A stretch of 64,000 nt of DNA from Daucus carota subsp. sativus (GCF_001625215.2 NC_030383.2:2120779-2184778); one strand, 5' to 3'. Shown: positions 35,078 to 47,200, counted from the first letter of the stretch. The notes: a model not told the origin generated them from the sequence alone. Numbers and translations: made by a program.

Positions 35078-38000
35078 TCATCTATTTCCATATGTAGGTT
35101 CATAACCTTGGTACTGCATTGCAGTTATATGCGAGCGCCCAGTATCTTGATGAACTCTATTCCTGAAGTTTATGTTACCATGTAAAGGCCAGCCCCGATC
35201 TGAGCTGGTTTCCTCATCCATATATCCACCAGCAAATCTCCTAGTTGAAACGGGTCTCTCAAAGTCCATTCTCTGCCTTGGAGCACTCTGGGACCTAACT
35301 TTAGCCTGATATGATTCTGTGTTGGCCATGTAGTTTGGGTGACCTATGTAACCGCTGAAGTAGTTCTGTGAAAATTCACTTCTAGCAGGGGTCGCAGGTC
35401 CTCTTCTACTACCACTGCTCCCTGGTCTAGATGAAATTGAGCGTGCTCCAGGGCTGTTTTCAACAGCCCAAACTGCTGCTTGATCAACTTCATGACGCAT
35501 TTGCAGGGATTTTAAATGTAAGATCTCCTGACGAACTGAACCTGGGTTGGAATTCTGAGATTGTGTTGAGAGCCTCGATAGCGAGTCGAAAGGTGTGAAC
35601 ATGACTTCATTTTTATTCCAAGCTGGAATATGCTGTGAACTCTGGAAGACTTTGCCACCTTGCCTGAGATTCATGCGAGGCTTCCAAGTGTCCACTTCAA
35701 GGATTTTGTCACTTTTCTCATCATCAGCTTGGCTGATTTTAGATGAGGTGTCCTTGTGCCTGTTTCGCGAATTTTCTTCCATCCATTGGTCTAACCAACT
35801 TGAGCCAACATTTTTGCTCTCTGGTCTAACATTGTCCTTGATACCAGATTTTGAACTATTTCTCTGCGTGATTATAAATATAGCATAGGTATGCAAAAGT
35901 TGAGAATTAAAAGGTCATTTTACAACTTCAATATCAAGCTGCATTCAGTTGTTATGATATCTGAGGATAAATTGCATACCTTGAGAGGTGACTCATTTCT
36001 TTTACCATAAGTACGGACCTGGTGATCAAATGTTTCAAAAGATGAAATGCCCTGTTGGTGGTGGTGATCCAAAATTAGTCGCAAAAGTCACAATACAATC
36101 AAAGAAAGATAACTTGATTATAAGGAAAGAAAAGCTTCGCAAACGATTATGCCTTTCATTACAGTATACATGAGAAACTGGACTCACAGTTTGGTGTGAT
36201 TGGGATGACTTGCTGCTAGATTGCGGTGATTCTGAAGTGTAAACCCGATATGCACATGCTCGAGCCTGGATTCTGGCCATAGCCTGCATTCGCTGGAGCA
36301 TATGTGTACTCTGCTTTCTCACAATATGGCCTCTTACCAGTGCTTGGAGCTTCACCAATGCTTTCAGTGCCTTCAATGCCCTTCTTGCCTAGAGTAAGCC
36401 ATGAACGAACTCAAATCAGCATAAGAGTTGGTACCATCCCATAGAGAAATACCAGCAATAAGAAAAGTAAAAATTATCGCATCATATATATGACATTAGT
36501 TTTTAGGCAATAGTAGATTACAGGCAACTAGACAAGGACAGGGATCAATTCATGTTCTGCATCATTTATCTAACATCAAAATGGTTGCATACAACCGCAG
36601 AAATACATTTAATTGGATTTATGAGATCATTATGTAATCTCAGATCCAGAAGGTTAAACACAATAAGATCCAAGCTATAAGAAGTACAAATTACTGCAGA
36701 AGTAAAAGAGTTCTAAAACCAAACTCCCAAGGCATCAATGTAATGTCAAGGCACAAAAAAAAGTGAAGTGATGTCATTATAGAAGCCATGCACATAAATG
36801 TATCAAGACATATAAGCGTTCTGCATCCACTAATTACAAATGTGATCAAGTATGAACGTAAAAATATGCATAATCTCCAACAGTCATGTTTAATAAAGTC
36901 ACTTGTTGTAGTGGCCAAGCCAGCAACATCAGACACATGTCCACAATGCATCTAGCATGTGATCAATAATTCATTTCATTCATTATCACAATATCACTAG
37001 TTTTCTCCAGGTGAATTGCTCTTAAAGTCTTACCCTTTGCCTTCAACTAAGGTAACCCACTTGACAAAGAGGTACCTTAATAACTATCCCAACTATCATA
37101 AACATTTTCAGTCCCGTATATCAACATCATTACTTCTTTCATTACCCTAACTTCACGGTATAGCCTTGCCATACACATTAAACAAGTGATGAGCAAACTT
37201 GAATAGTTAAGCCAACTCTTGTCAAAAGCCACAATCTTTATTATATCTAGTATGATAAATAAGGCCATATAGTAAACCTAGCAAATCACCAGTACAATCC
37301 TAGATTTTTTCAAGAATGAAATCGACCAAATGTTTACATGTAACCTCTATTATTGAAACAAGCAAAAATACTTCCTAGAGTATGCAATTACAATATTAAA
37401 CACAAAACTCTATAAGCACTTACAAATTAACACATGCACTATTACTAACAACCCAATCTTTTCAGATTCACTCAAAATCATAACCAAGGTCCATATACAT
37501 ACATAAAGTATCCAACTACAAAGAAAAACAGATGGGTTATCCAAGAAATCAGTGAAAACATAGAAGCTAGAGTAAATTCCAGCAATTCAAAAGGGTTGTC
37601 CTAGAAATCTATGACATAGAAAACAAAGACAATTAAAAATGGACTGACCACAGTAAGGCCATGAACAAACTCATACTCAACATAAGACTTGGTACCAACG
37701 AAGAAAGCAATACCAGCCATACGGGAGTATTTTTTTATTTTTAAATAACTAGATTATTTCAATTTTTCAGGCAACAGTAGATTACATGAAACTACACAAA
37801 GACAGGGACCAATTTATTAGGTCATAATATAATCTCTGATCCAAGGTTAAGCACAGTATACACTGGACACAAACATGAAAGAAGTGCAAATTACAGCGGA
37901 TGTAATAGAATGTTGCAAGACCAAACTACCAAGGCATCAATGTGATGTACGAAGTGATGTCATAATAGAAGCCATGCACACAAATGTATCAAATAATTTA

Positions 38001-39483
38001 GAACCATTATGCATCCACTAATTAAACATGTGATAAAGTAGGTAATATAATATACTATATAATTAAAAGTAACATTATTTAAAATATCCAATGTAATTAA
38101 AATGAATTGATTTGTAAGACTGTTATCATTCCTAGTTGCAGATCCAAATGAAGAAAAGTCATAAAGGTGCTTAATGAAGAGTTTTATTTCTAGCTTTGCA
38201 TATCTAGAGTCATGCTTTGTAGATCAAATAAACATATACTTTAATACAATAATGACTTGTCCCACCTACCTCCAATTACAAGTCCATCCACCTTATAGAA
38301 AATTCTAAAGGGATAATATACTTTCATCATACAACCTGCAATAGAATATGCTTTTTATAAAGTTTTTACTTTCAAAATAATATATAAAAGACAAAGTTGT
38401 AACTAGTTGTCGCATTTTTATAGACAAGTAAAAAAGTTCAATTTCGTCAAATAAACTTAATGTGTTCACTAGTTTATTTCGTCAAATAAACTTAATATGT
38501 TCACTAGTTTGTTCTTCTAGGTGCATTGCACCCTAAAGTCTTAGGCCTTTTGCCTTCAACCAAGGCAAACCACTTGATTAAGAGGTGCCTTAATAAATAA
38601 TGCACCAATCATAAAACATATATCAACATCATTACTTCCTTTCATTACCCTAACATCACGGAATAGCTCCACCCATACACATTCCAAACAAGTGATGACC
38701 CATCTTGAATAATTAAGCCAATCTTTGTCAAAATCCCTGATCATTATTCTATCTAGTATCAAATAATGCAATATAGTAAAACCAAATTCAAACACCTCTC
38801 TTCAAATCACCGTGCAACTCCAAAATTTTCAGCAATGAAATTGATCAAATGCTCCAACGTATCCTTTATTAGAGAAACAAGAAAAACTTCCCCAGGTTTG
38901 CAAATAAAATATCAAACACACAATTCAAGAAACACCATGTACATATTAACACAATCACTAATTACCCTATAATTTCAAATTCCCTCAAAATCGAAACCAT
39001 ACACATACATAAATGAAACCGATTCACACTTTCTTGAGCTATAATCACAAAAGTATCAAAAGGGCCATCCAAGAATTCAGTAACAAAACATAAAATCCAA
39101 ACATAAATCCCACAAATTCAAAAGAGTTTCAAGAAATGACTGACCAAATAAGCTCTAAAAGCAGATTGCACAACAACAGCAGCCCATTCCTTCCTCTGGT
39201 CTCTAGCCTCTCTGCCATACCCGGGCCCACACCTCCCACCTTGAGCGGCCCCACCACTGGTCAGCCTCACAACCTCAGCAGCCGCCTGAGCAGCCGCAAG
39301 CGCCGCCTCGGCCACAGCAGCAGTCGCCGCCGCCACTGCAATAGCATGCTTGTTAGCATCAACAGAAGAAGAAGATGACGAGGTGGGCCCACCACTAGAT
39401 CTAACACTCCGACGAGCCTCGGCGGTGGACGGCGGGTGTTTCTTGGTGAAAAGAGAGCGGAGCCACCGTGTTGTCTTACCCAT
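35078..39483 (-). CDS. IQ67-domain (IQD) calmodulin-binding protein
   Basis: Four coding exons on the minus strand (39145-39483, 36188-36388, 35980-36051, 35078-35863) join to 465 codons plus stop, all phase 0. The start [18 protein letters not shown] is typical of IQD proteins. An Ala-rich stretch precedes the IQ67 region (about residues 97-160), which has three IQ-like motifs ([45 protein letters not shown]) split by the first intron at the place conserved across IQD genes. The C-terminus is basic, Ser-rich and carries a DUF4005-type [21 protein letters not shown]-like stretch. IQD proteins bind calmodulin and microtubules or membranes and help shape cells. The exact paralogue is not assigned. 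The 2.75-kb first intron is a tandem duplication. Confidence 0.9.
36389..39144 (-). repeat. IQD intron 1: head-to-tail duplicated intron
   Basis: The plus-strand segments 36389-37648 and 37649-39144 are homologous end to end. Matching strings in order include TAAGCCATGAACGAACTC / TAAGGCCATGAACAAACTC, CCAAGGCATCAATGT, ACATCATTACTTC, CATTACCCTAAC, CAAGTGATGA and ATTCAAAAG. The junction at 37648/37649 places a relic 5' splice site (GTCAGTCC on the minus strand) directly against the relic 3' end, with no exon bases between. The duplicates have diverged well beyond recent copies. Confidence 0.8.
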
Positions 39484-39727
39484 GTGGAGATAAAATCATT
39501 TGCTGGGTTGTTTTGTTTTTGTGAAGTGAAGAGTGAAGAGAGACAAATATATTATGGGAGAGTGTTGTGTTCGAGTTGAAGACAAGAGTGGTCGTGGTCT
39601 AGACAGAAGTGAAGAGAGGTGTTTGAATTTTGTGGAGGAAACTTGTGTCCACACTAGCTGGCACCCATCTTTATATCGCTCTCACTGTGTATGAGTGTAT
39701 CAAACTATCAATGTACCATAGTTCTAA
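39484..39727 (-). promoter_or_regulatory. Leader and core promoter of the IQD gene
   Basis: The minus strand has a TATAAA at 39670-39675, about 190 bases upstream of the ATG, giving a leader of roughly 150 bases. The Harbinger transposon starts at 39728, only about 55 bases upstream of this TATA box, so the element separates the core promoter from any older upstream sites. Confidence 0.55.
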
Positions 39728-40099
39728 GACCATCCACAATGCTGTGGACAAGTTTTTCTTCAATGGGCCCCATTTGGATACCACCTCATCACAAAACTGT
39801 CCACCGTCCAAAACTATCCAAGCTCATGCAATGTACAGCCCATTTGCTTTATTTTTGTAGGACCCATTTTAATTATTTTATTGTCTCATATTTGTAGTAA
39901 ATTTACGTATGCTATGTCGTTACAATTTAACTTAATTTTTCTAATTCTCATATTCTGTGTTTATTTTTTAAAAAATTTTATTAAAATAAAAAACATATCA
40001 TGTAATTAAAATGCATCATATTATTAAAAACTTAAATGATAAAATGTTACATAAACATCACACAGGAAAGCATTAAATTTAAAAATTACAATATAAAAA

Positions 40100-41392
40100 T
40101 TAACGATTGTTGTGAAACTGCGAGATATGCTCAATCAAGTCATTTTGGAGCTGACGATGTGTCCGTTTATCACGCAGCTGTATGATATTTTGAATATACG
40201 TTTCATACGGGATAAAAGGTTCTTCACCTAAATTTGGTTGCATTAAGCCATTTGTTGCATCATCATAAGTTGGTAAAGGACCAAATTGAGTGGCGTACGT
40301 GTCCCTCTCGTCTTCAACAATCATGTTATGTATTATGATGCATGCTCTCATAATTCTCCCAAGATCCGCTTTGTCCCAAAAACGTGAAGGACCACGAACA
40401 ATTGCGAAACGAGACTGCAACACACCAAACGCTCGTTCAACATCTTTTCGCTGACTTTCTTGATATTTCGAAAATAATTTTCTTTTCTCACCTTGTGGAC
40501 GTGATATTGTTTTCACAAATGTTGCCCATTCAGGATATATTCCATCTGTCAAGTAGTAGCCCATATTATAATTGTTCCCATTGATAGTATAATTTACCTC
40601 TGGAGCACGACCTTGTAACACTTCATCAAATACTGGTGATCGGTCTAATACATTTATGTCATTATTTGATCCAGCAACTCCAAAAAATGCATGCCATATC
40701 CATAGATCAGATGAAGCAACAGCTTCTAGTAAAATTGTTGCAACTCCTTTGTGACCACTCATGAACATTCCCTTCCACGCTTTAGGACAATTTTTCCACT
40801 GCCAGTGCATGCAGTCAATGCTGCCCATCATACCAGGAAATCCACGAGCCTCGCCCATCTGTAGTAGACGTTCTACATCATTGGAGTTCGGCTTGCGCAA
40901 GTATTCACTCTCAAATATCATAATGATATTAGAGACAAATTTCTTTAAGCATTCAATCGCCGTAGTCTCTCCAATACGAACATAATCATCAACAGCGTCA
41001 GCAGATACTCCATACGCCAACATACGTATTGCTGCAGTGCATTTTTGTAAAGGTGATAAGCCTTTTCTTCCCACTGCATCGATTCTTTGTTGAAAGTATG
41101 GATCAGAATTTGAAAGAGCATCCACAATACGCAGAAAAACATGTCTTCCCATACGAAATCTTCGGCGGAAGATTTGTTCAGGATATACTGGATTCGGTGA
41201 AAAGTAATCATTCATGAGACGCTGATGACCTGATTCACGGTCTCTGAATATACTTTTTCGAGGCTTGGATCGTGAGCTCTGTCCGTATATTTCATGATAC
41301 AACTCAAGACGACGATTGTCTTCAGCATCATCGAAACAAAACTCATCGATGAATTCTTCAGTAAACTTTTCTAGTGAAGGTGTTTGATCCAT
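40100..41392 (-). CDS. PIF/Harbinger DDE transposase
   Basis: An open frame of 430 codons from ATG 41392 (MDQTPSLEKF). An in-frame Met 23 codons further up lies in a hydrophobic stretch and is less likely. The protein is a HARBI1-like nuclease: an N-terminal helical DNA-binding region (RRRFRMGRHVFLRIVDAL, LQKCTAAIRMLAYG), then the DDE catalytic core with the first Asp in GSIDCMHWQWKNCPKAW, the second in LTDGIYPEWATFVKT and the Glu in VERAFGVLQSRFAIVRGP. All three acidic residues are present. These enzymes cut at the element ends and insert at TTA/TAA, and need the Myb-like partner for nuclear entry and end binding. Length is typical. Confidence 0.93.
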   Translation of the reverse strand: MDQTPSLEKFTEEFIDEFCFDDAEDNRRLELYHEIYGQSSRSKPRKSIFRDRESGHQRLMNDYFSPNPVYPEQIFRRRFRMGRHVFLRIVDALSNSDPYFQQRIDAVGRKGLSPLQKCTAAIRMLAYGVSADAVDDYVRIGETTAIECLKKFVSNIIMIFESEYLRKPNSNDVERLLQMGEARGFPGMMGSIDCMHWQWKNCPKAWKGMFMSGHKGVATILLEAVASSDLWIWHAFFGVAGSNNDINVLDRSPVFDEVLQGRAPEVNYTINGNNYNMGYYLTDGIYPEWATFVKTISRPQGEKRKLFSKYQESQRKDVERAFGVLQSRFAIVRGPSRFWDKADLGRIMRACIIIHNMIVEDERDTYATQFGPLPTYDDATNGLMQPNLGEEPFIPYETYIQNIIQLRDKRTHRQLQNDLIEHISQFHNNR

Positions 41393-41461
41393 TGTAAAGT
41401 GAATTGAACAAACTAACACAAGTAGTTTATATAGAAGAAAAAAACGAATATATTCTAACAC

Positions 41462-41668
41462 TAGCCTCCAACGGCTACATTACAAACAAATGAAAACAAA
41501 CACTAGACTCCAACGGCTATATTACAAACAAATGAAAACAAACACTAGACTCCAACGGCTATATTACAAACAAATGAAAACAAACACTAGACTCCAACGG
41601 CTATATTACAAACAAATGAAAACAAACACTAGCCTCCAACGGCTACATTACAAACAAATAAAAACAAA
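41462..41668. repeat. 42-bp minisatellite between the two Harbinger genes
   Basis: About five copies of a 42-bp unit containing CACTAGACTCCAACGGCTA and ATTACAAACAAATGAAAAC lie between the two genes. The copies are nearly identical apart from G/A and T/C variants at the outer units. The unit length is a multiple of three, which produces a spurious repeated open frame on the plus strand. Confidence 0.9.
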
Positions 41669-42784
41669 CTAGTTCCTTGCCATAATTTTTTCAAGCAATT
41701 TTGAATGAGCCATCCGCTGAATATCATTCATTTTAGTAGTATCTGCCAAAATGACTTGTAAATCCATTTCAGTTTGCTTTGCCTCAATCTCTTTTTCTCG
41801 AGTCTCAATTTCCTTTTGACGAGTTTCATTTATTGCTTCCATTAGATTTAGCTTTCGACATGTACTAGCTCGTAATTCTTCCCACTCATCGGACGCTTGT
41901 ACCGCTCTTGCCTTTCCCTTTCCCTTTCTTTTAGCCGCTTCCCTACCTTTAGGACGAACAGGAGATTCAGCAACATTCTCACTTGTTGGTGTATCGTTAT
42001 TTCCCGATGATGAGTAAGCTCCAGAGCTGCTTATTTTAGTTCTTTTCGAACTGTCAGTGGTTGAAGGAGTTCTCCACTTGGGTTGTCTACGAAGCTCAAA
42101 CCAATGCTTATCAAAGTTAGACTTCTTTTTGTATTTGGCAGAATGCAAAATATGAGCTTTCTCATTTACGTCATCCAAATTTGCACCACTCCCCATTTTC
42201 TTATAAGCGTCTTCATAACATGATCCAAATTTCTGAGCACCTTCATTTATGCGTTGCCACCTTTTTCTCATAGCTGCAGCTCCTCTCTTGATGACACCGG
42301 GATTATCTTCCTCGCAATATTGTTGAATTCGGTCCCAAAATGCGTCGGCTTTTTGATCAGTGCCCACTAGGGGATCAATTGACACATTCAACCATGCACT
42401 TATTAAAAGCTTATCTTCAGCCCACTTCCACTGTCCAGTAATTTCTCGTACTTCTTCAGTTTCCTCAAAATCATCATTTAGATCAATAAAATTTCTATTA
42501 TTAAAGGCGGGCACTTGTGAGTGTGGAGAATTTTCGAAATTAGGAGGTGATTGTTGAGTTTCAAATTGTGAATTTGAAAATGTAGGAAATGGATACTGAT
42601 ATGGAGAATTTTGAGGATATGAAAATGGATATTGAGAATTTTGAGAATGTGGAAATGGGTATTGAGAATTTGGGGTTTGAGAATTAAAATTTTGTGGATT
42701 TGGGAAATAAGAATTTGGATATGGATATGGAAATTGAGGGTTCGGATTTGTAGAATTTGGAGGTGGGGGATTATTTGGATTCAT
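41669..42784 (-). CDS. PIF/Harbinger Myb/SANT-like DNA-binding protein
   Basis: An open frame of 371 codons from ATG 42784 (MNPNNPPPPNSTNPNP). The first 90 residues are a low-complexity region rich in Pro, Asn, Tyr and Gln with repeats of the type NSQYPFP. A trihelix/SANT-like domain follows (about residues 110-215: GQWKWAEDKLLISAWLN, KADAFWDRIQQYC, RKRWQRINEGAQKFG, CYEDAYKKMGSG). Then come a basic stretch (GREAAKRKGKGKARA) and a C-terminal charged coiled coil (KEIETREKEIEAKQTEMD). This is the usual second protein of plant PIF/Pong/Harbinger elements, which binds the transposon ends and the transposase. In host annotations it is often called a glutathione S-transferase T3-like or NAM-associated protein. 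Confidence 0.88.
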   Translation of the reverse strand: MNPNNPPPPNSTNPNPQFPYPYPNSYFPNPQNFNSQTPNSQYPFPHSQNSQYPFSYPQNSPYQYPFPTFSNSQFETQQSPPNFENSPHSQVPAFNNRNFIDLNDDFEETEEVREITGQWKWAEDKLLISAWLNVSIDPLVGTDQKADAFWDRIQQYCEEDNPGVIKRGAAAMRKRWQRINEGAQKFGSCYEDAYKKMGSGANLDDVNEKAHILHSAKYKKKSNFDKHWFELRRQPKWRTPSTTDSSKRTKISSSGAYSSSGNNDTPTSENVAESPVRPKGREAAKRKGKGKARAVQASDEWEELRASTCRKLNLMEAINETRQKEIETREKEIEAKQTEMDLQVILADTTKMNDIQRMAHSKLLEKIMARN

Positions 42785-43146
42785 CTTTTGAGAGAAATTT
42801 TAATTTTTCAAGAAGTAAGAGTGTGAATAATAAAATGTGAATTTTTAGGTATTTATAAAAAAAAAATCTTACCGTTAATATATTAACGTTACATTCGTAA
42901 CGTTAATATTACCGTTTCCTCATTTCAATTGTTGATGTATGTGTATAAAGTAGCTGCAGCATTTTTCAGTTTTTGTAATAAAATAATATAAATAAGCAGG
43001 TTTTACAGAAGTTGTCCAGGGACACCATGCTGTCCATGGCCGCTTTTTTTAACTTCTCTCCAATGCTAAACATGTGTATATGAGGTGCCCACTTCTTTTT
43101 TGCATGCCCCGAGGCACAATGTGTCCCTGCATTGTAGATGGTCTAA

Positions 43147-43808
43147 TTTTTTTCTTATTTCCATTTTTTTTACTTCCAAAAAAATTAGATTTTTGTGAAT
43201 AAGAAATTAAGAATATGTACTTGTATATATAGAGTTTCTATTTAAATTTTATTTATTTTATAAAATATAGCATGTTTCATAAATTAAAATATTATAACAA
43301 TGAAAAATATATCCTCGGAAAGAATTATTACAAAACATGTGCGAAACAGCACTTTTGTAAAATTCATGATGTACTTATTCAAATTTTATGTAATATATAT
43401 ATAATTTAATTATAAAAATATTTTAATATATCGGAACAAATTTTAAAACATGTGCTAGTTAATACTTAATATACACTTGCATGTCATGACTTATGTTATT
43501 TTAAAACTAATTATTCACATCCACGAAAATTAAGAACATTGGTAAGTGAATATTTTTTAGACCAATAATTTATTGTCATGATTATTTAAATAATTTAATT
43601 TAATATATTTATTACGAGGAAGACGACTTTATATATAATTATCCAATAAATGGAGGCAAGAAAAAAGAACATCCCTTAAATATTAAATCCTGTTGCCAAA
43701 ATCAAGTGCTTTTTACACCCCCTGCCCCAAGAGTTGCATGTTAATTACGAAAAAATGCCATCAGTTTTTCTCTTTTTGTGCACTATCTTGGAGAAGACAA
43801 ATATTCTA
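43147..43808. other. AT-rich spacer between Harbinger and Helitron
   Basis: There is no coding frame and no element end apart from the flanks. It may be host DNA or belong to the Helitron if that element starts further left than proposed. Confidence 0.5.
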
Positions 43809-44230
43809 TCTACTAAAGCACTTCATTTGTTTGCCTCATTAAAACCCACTCATATTTAACTATCAACTACAGTGTGCTATATTTGTAATCACGTGCTTCC
43901 TTTCGATAAATACAACAAATGTTCAGACAACTTAAATAAGCCCAGATCAATTGTCTCCTTCTTTTTTTCCGAAAAAGAGATTTCCTCTTTCCTGCATTCA
44001 GAACTAGCAGGGAAGCCGCCAAAACAGAAGTCAGCTATACCCGAATTCCACCACATTTTTTCCAGATCAGTCCATTTTCTTATGTGCAAAATTTAATTCC
44101 AATTCAGACGGTGCCGATTTTAACTTCTCCACAACCTCAAGAGGAAATGTTCAGAGTAAATTTCTTGACCCATTTGGCTGTCTCCTTCGTTCTTTTCCGC
44201 ATCTGTTTCTTCCTCTGCGGTACTTTCAAA

Positions 44231-47200
44231 ATGATCAGCGACACTTCCAAAAGATTGGTCAGTTCCTTATTTTTTCCACCACAACACTGCCAAAATGAAA
44301 TTCAAAATCATTTTCATAGGATAGTGGACAAGATTGAAACAGGGTTTCAATTCTCTCATCTTCAAGCAAGCTGGACTTTGTTCATTTTGGAAGACAACGA
44401 ATTGAGGAATGAAAGAGGTTATTTCTTAAACAAAGAATGTCTTTCTAAATTAATTGTCTGGAATTTTAATTTTTTCTTTTAATCAAAGTTTTGTTTTTGT
44501 TTCTCAGGTATCTTATAATCATTTGAAAATTGATAATTTTCCCTCTTTGTGCAATGATTCTGGTAAGTTTCGGCGCTATCATCATTTGTTAGAAAAATAA
44601 CACATGTTTTACACTGTATGATTTTTTTTTTCATGACTGATTTAGAGAGGAAGGATAAAAGAAGAATGTTGAATGAAAAGGGTGATAAAGAGAATAATCA
44701 CACAATGATGAACCTGGATGATGGATGTGCAGGTAACTATGGCTGCTTTTAAGATGTTGAATGATACAATCTCATTGTTGAATTTTTATTATGTGTGTGT
44801 GTTTTTGTGGATTGTGATTGCCACTTCTGGTTCCCTCTCTACAATATGGACTAATTTTTGCACACACAGTAGTCAATAGTGTTGTTTCCGCTTCTTATGT
44901 TTTTAGAATCTTATAATGTTCAATATAGCTCACTGATTCTGTATAATCATTGTTAGGTGTACACACAGTAGTCAATAGTGTTGTTTCCGCTTCTTATGTT
45001 TTTATAATCTTATAATGTTCATCTGTATAATCATTGTTAGGTGTACATTTTGTTCTGTGTTGTGTTTGCAGTTTTGTTAAATACCCCTGGCTCTTCTTGT
45101 GTTACTGCAAAGACACCTTTGTCCAACCAATCCATTCCCTCTAATGGATCCCCAGGTATCTAATTTTCCATTAAATTAAGTTGTTTTGTAAATTACGCCC
45201 GTGGAAATGAAGTTCCATTAAACATGAGTTTCAAATTTGAAAGCAGAGTATAAGCCTGCAAATATTCAGTCCAGCCGCGGTTTTTTGCAAAATTGTATGT
45301 TGCAAAGCCCTGGCAATTATACTGCTACTACAAGAAGCCCGCTCTCCAACATTTCCAACTCTGCAAATGCTTCTAAAGGTATTCTATTTCTATTACTGCA
45401 AAAACACCATTGTCCAACCAATCCATTCCCTCCAATGGATCGCCAGGTAGCTGTAGTTCAATGTTCGATTAAATTCACTTCATATGTTTTGTTAATTTTG
45501 CCCAGCTAATGAAGTTTCAAATTTGACAGTAGCTTATAAGCCTGCAAATATTCAGTCCAGCCGTGGTTTTTTGCAAAATGGTATGTTCAACAGCCCTGTC
45601 AATTATTCTGCTACTACACGAAGCCCACTCTCCACCATTTCCAACTCTGCAAATGCTTCCACAGGTATTTTAATTTTATTTACAGAACATAGATTAATAA
45701 TTTTAAATAGTGGATTTCAGATGATGGTAATTAGTTAATTCTCTGCATATGTTGATTACATAAGCTAATGAGGAGTACTGTCTTTTATATCTCTCCTTAA
45801 AAAAATGTTATGTGCAGGCGTCTTCATTAACCCTGGTTCTTCCTTCTTTACAAATACTACAAGGCCTTTGTCTACAGGTATTTTATTTATATTTACAGAA
45901 CATAGACTCATAATTTTAAATAGTCTCTTCCATATTTGTCAATTTGTCAATTCTTCTCCATGCAGTTAGTCTAAATCCTCTTTCCCCACTATCAAAGAAT
46001 CAAGGAAGTAGTGCTTTTGCAAATACTCCGGTTGCTGCTTCTTCTATCACTCAATGTTCTCCGTTAACCACCTCTACAACAGCTGGGCAAAAAAGACCAG
46101 CTCCCAATCGAGGAGCACCCTCCACACCGGTAAGGACCAAGAACAAAAAAAGCAAGACGGTGGATACGGAGACTTTGACACAGAGCACCACATGTTTGTT
46201 TGGAGAGGACGAAGGCCCAGGTATCTTCCTTTCCAAGCATTATCTCCTGTTTTCAGGCTCACAAGTTCATGTGGGTGGTCAACGCATAACGTTTTACATT
46301 AATTTAATGTAGAGTTGAACAATGCACAACCTGATGTTGTCACTGAGGATTGTGAACTCATTTACGATGGTGGTCAGTTATAAGAACTATCTTTTTAAAC
46401 ATTTTCTACGTTTCTTTATTCGTTGGATGGCCCAATGACTCCATGTTTATGACAGATTTGCTTAGTGATTCTGATATTGATGATGAAGACATTATTAATG
46501 AGCAGGGAGATTCAATGTTTTCAGATGGAGTTCCTACTCAAGAAGGCATGTTTTTTTTAACTTTCCTTTGCATTGCTTGAAAGACTGCAGAATACTATCC
46601 CCCTGCTATTCCTAACAGGTTTAAACATTCAGGTTATTGCAGCTTGGGTCCTCCAACTGCAGTGTGCCAACATTGCCATGCAATCATGTGGAAAGAAGAG
46701 CGTGTCAACAAGAACGTTATAAAAGGAACCCATGAATTCTCCACATGTTGTGGTAAGGGCCAGATAAAACTTCCAAAAGCGCCTCCTACACCCTCATTCC
46801 TACATCAAGTTTATAATGATCCAAAGAAGGCCAAGAAATTCAGGAACAATATTAGGATGTACAATACAATGTTCGCTTTTACCTCAATGGGTGGAAAAGT
46901 GGACCATTCAATTAATAACGGTTCATCACCATACATATACCGTCTTAATGGTCAGAACCATCACGTTTTCGGTTCGCTGATACCCAACGAAGGAGATGAC
47001 CCCAAGTTCTGCCAACTCTACATTTACGACACGGAAAATGAATTACAGAATAGACTGAAGTGGGTAAAGGTTGATGATGGGAAGATAGTTGATACTGAGA
47101 TTGTCAAAGGTTTGTTGGACATGCTTGATTCCACTAATGAGCTGGTTCCTTTCTTCCGCATGGCCCGTGAGAGGTTCAAAGATCAACCTGTACAAGATCT

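Larger units (their letters stand above)
39728..43143 (-). mobile_element. Whole-looking PIF/Harbinger transposon
   Basis: The 3416-bp element begins GACCATCCACAATGCTG and ends GCATTGTAGATGGTC, giving inverted ends GACCATCYACAATGC. TAA flanks both sides (39725-39727 and 43144-43146), the 3-bp Harbinger target. It carries the two genes the family needs: a DDE transposase and a Myb/SANT-like protein, both on the minus strand and both open throughout. Subterminal CTGTGGACAAG and CTGTCCATGG-type strings recur near both ends. It appears young and possibly able to move. Confidence 0.92.

Noticed and set aside
41490-41672. Plus-strand frame made of repeats of a 14-residue unit
   Set aside because: It is a by-product of the 42-bp minisatellite between the Harbinger genes.
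43872-44096. Plus-strand open frame near the Helitron start
   Set aside because: It lacks a phase-compatible link to the helicase exons and shows no family similarity; more likely leader sequence.
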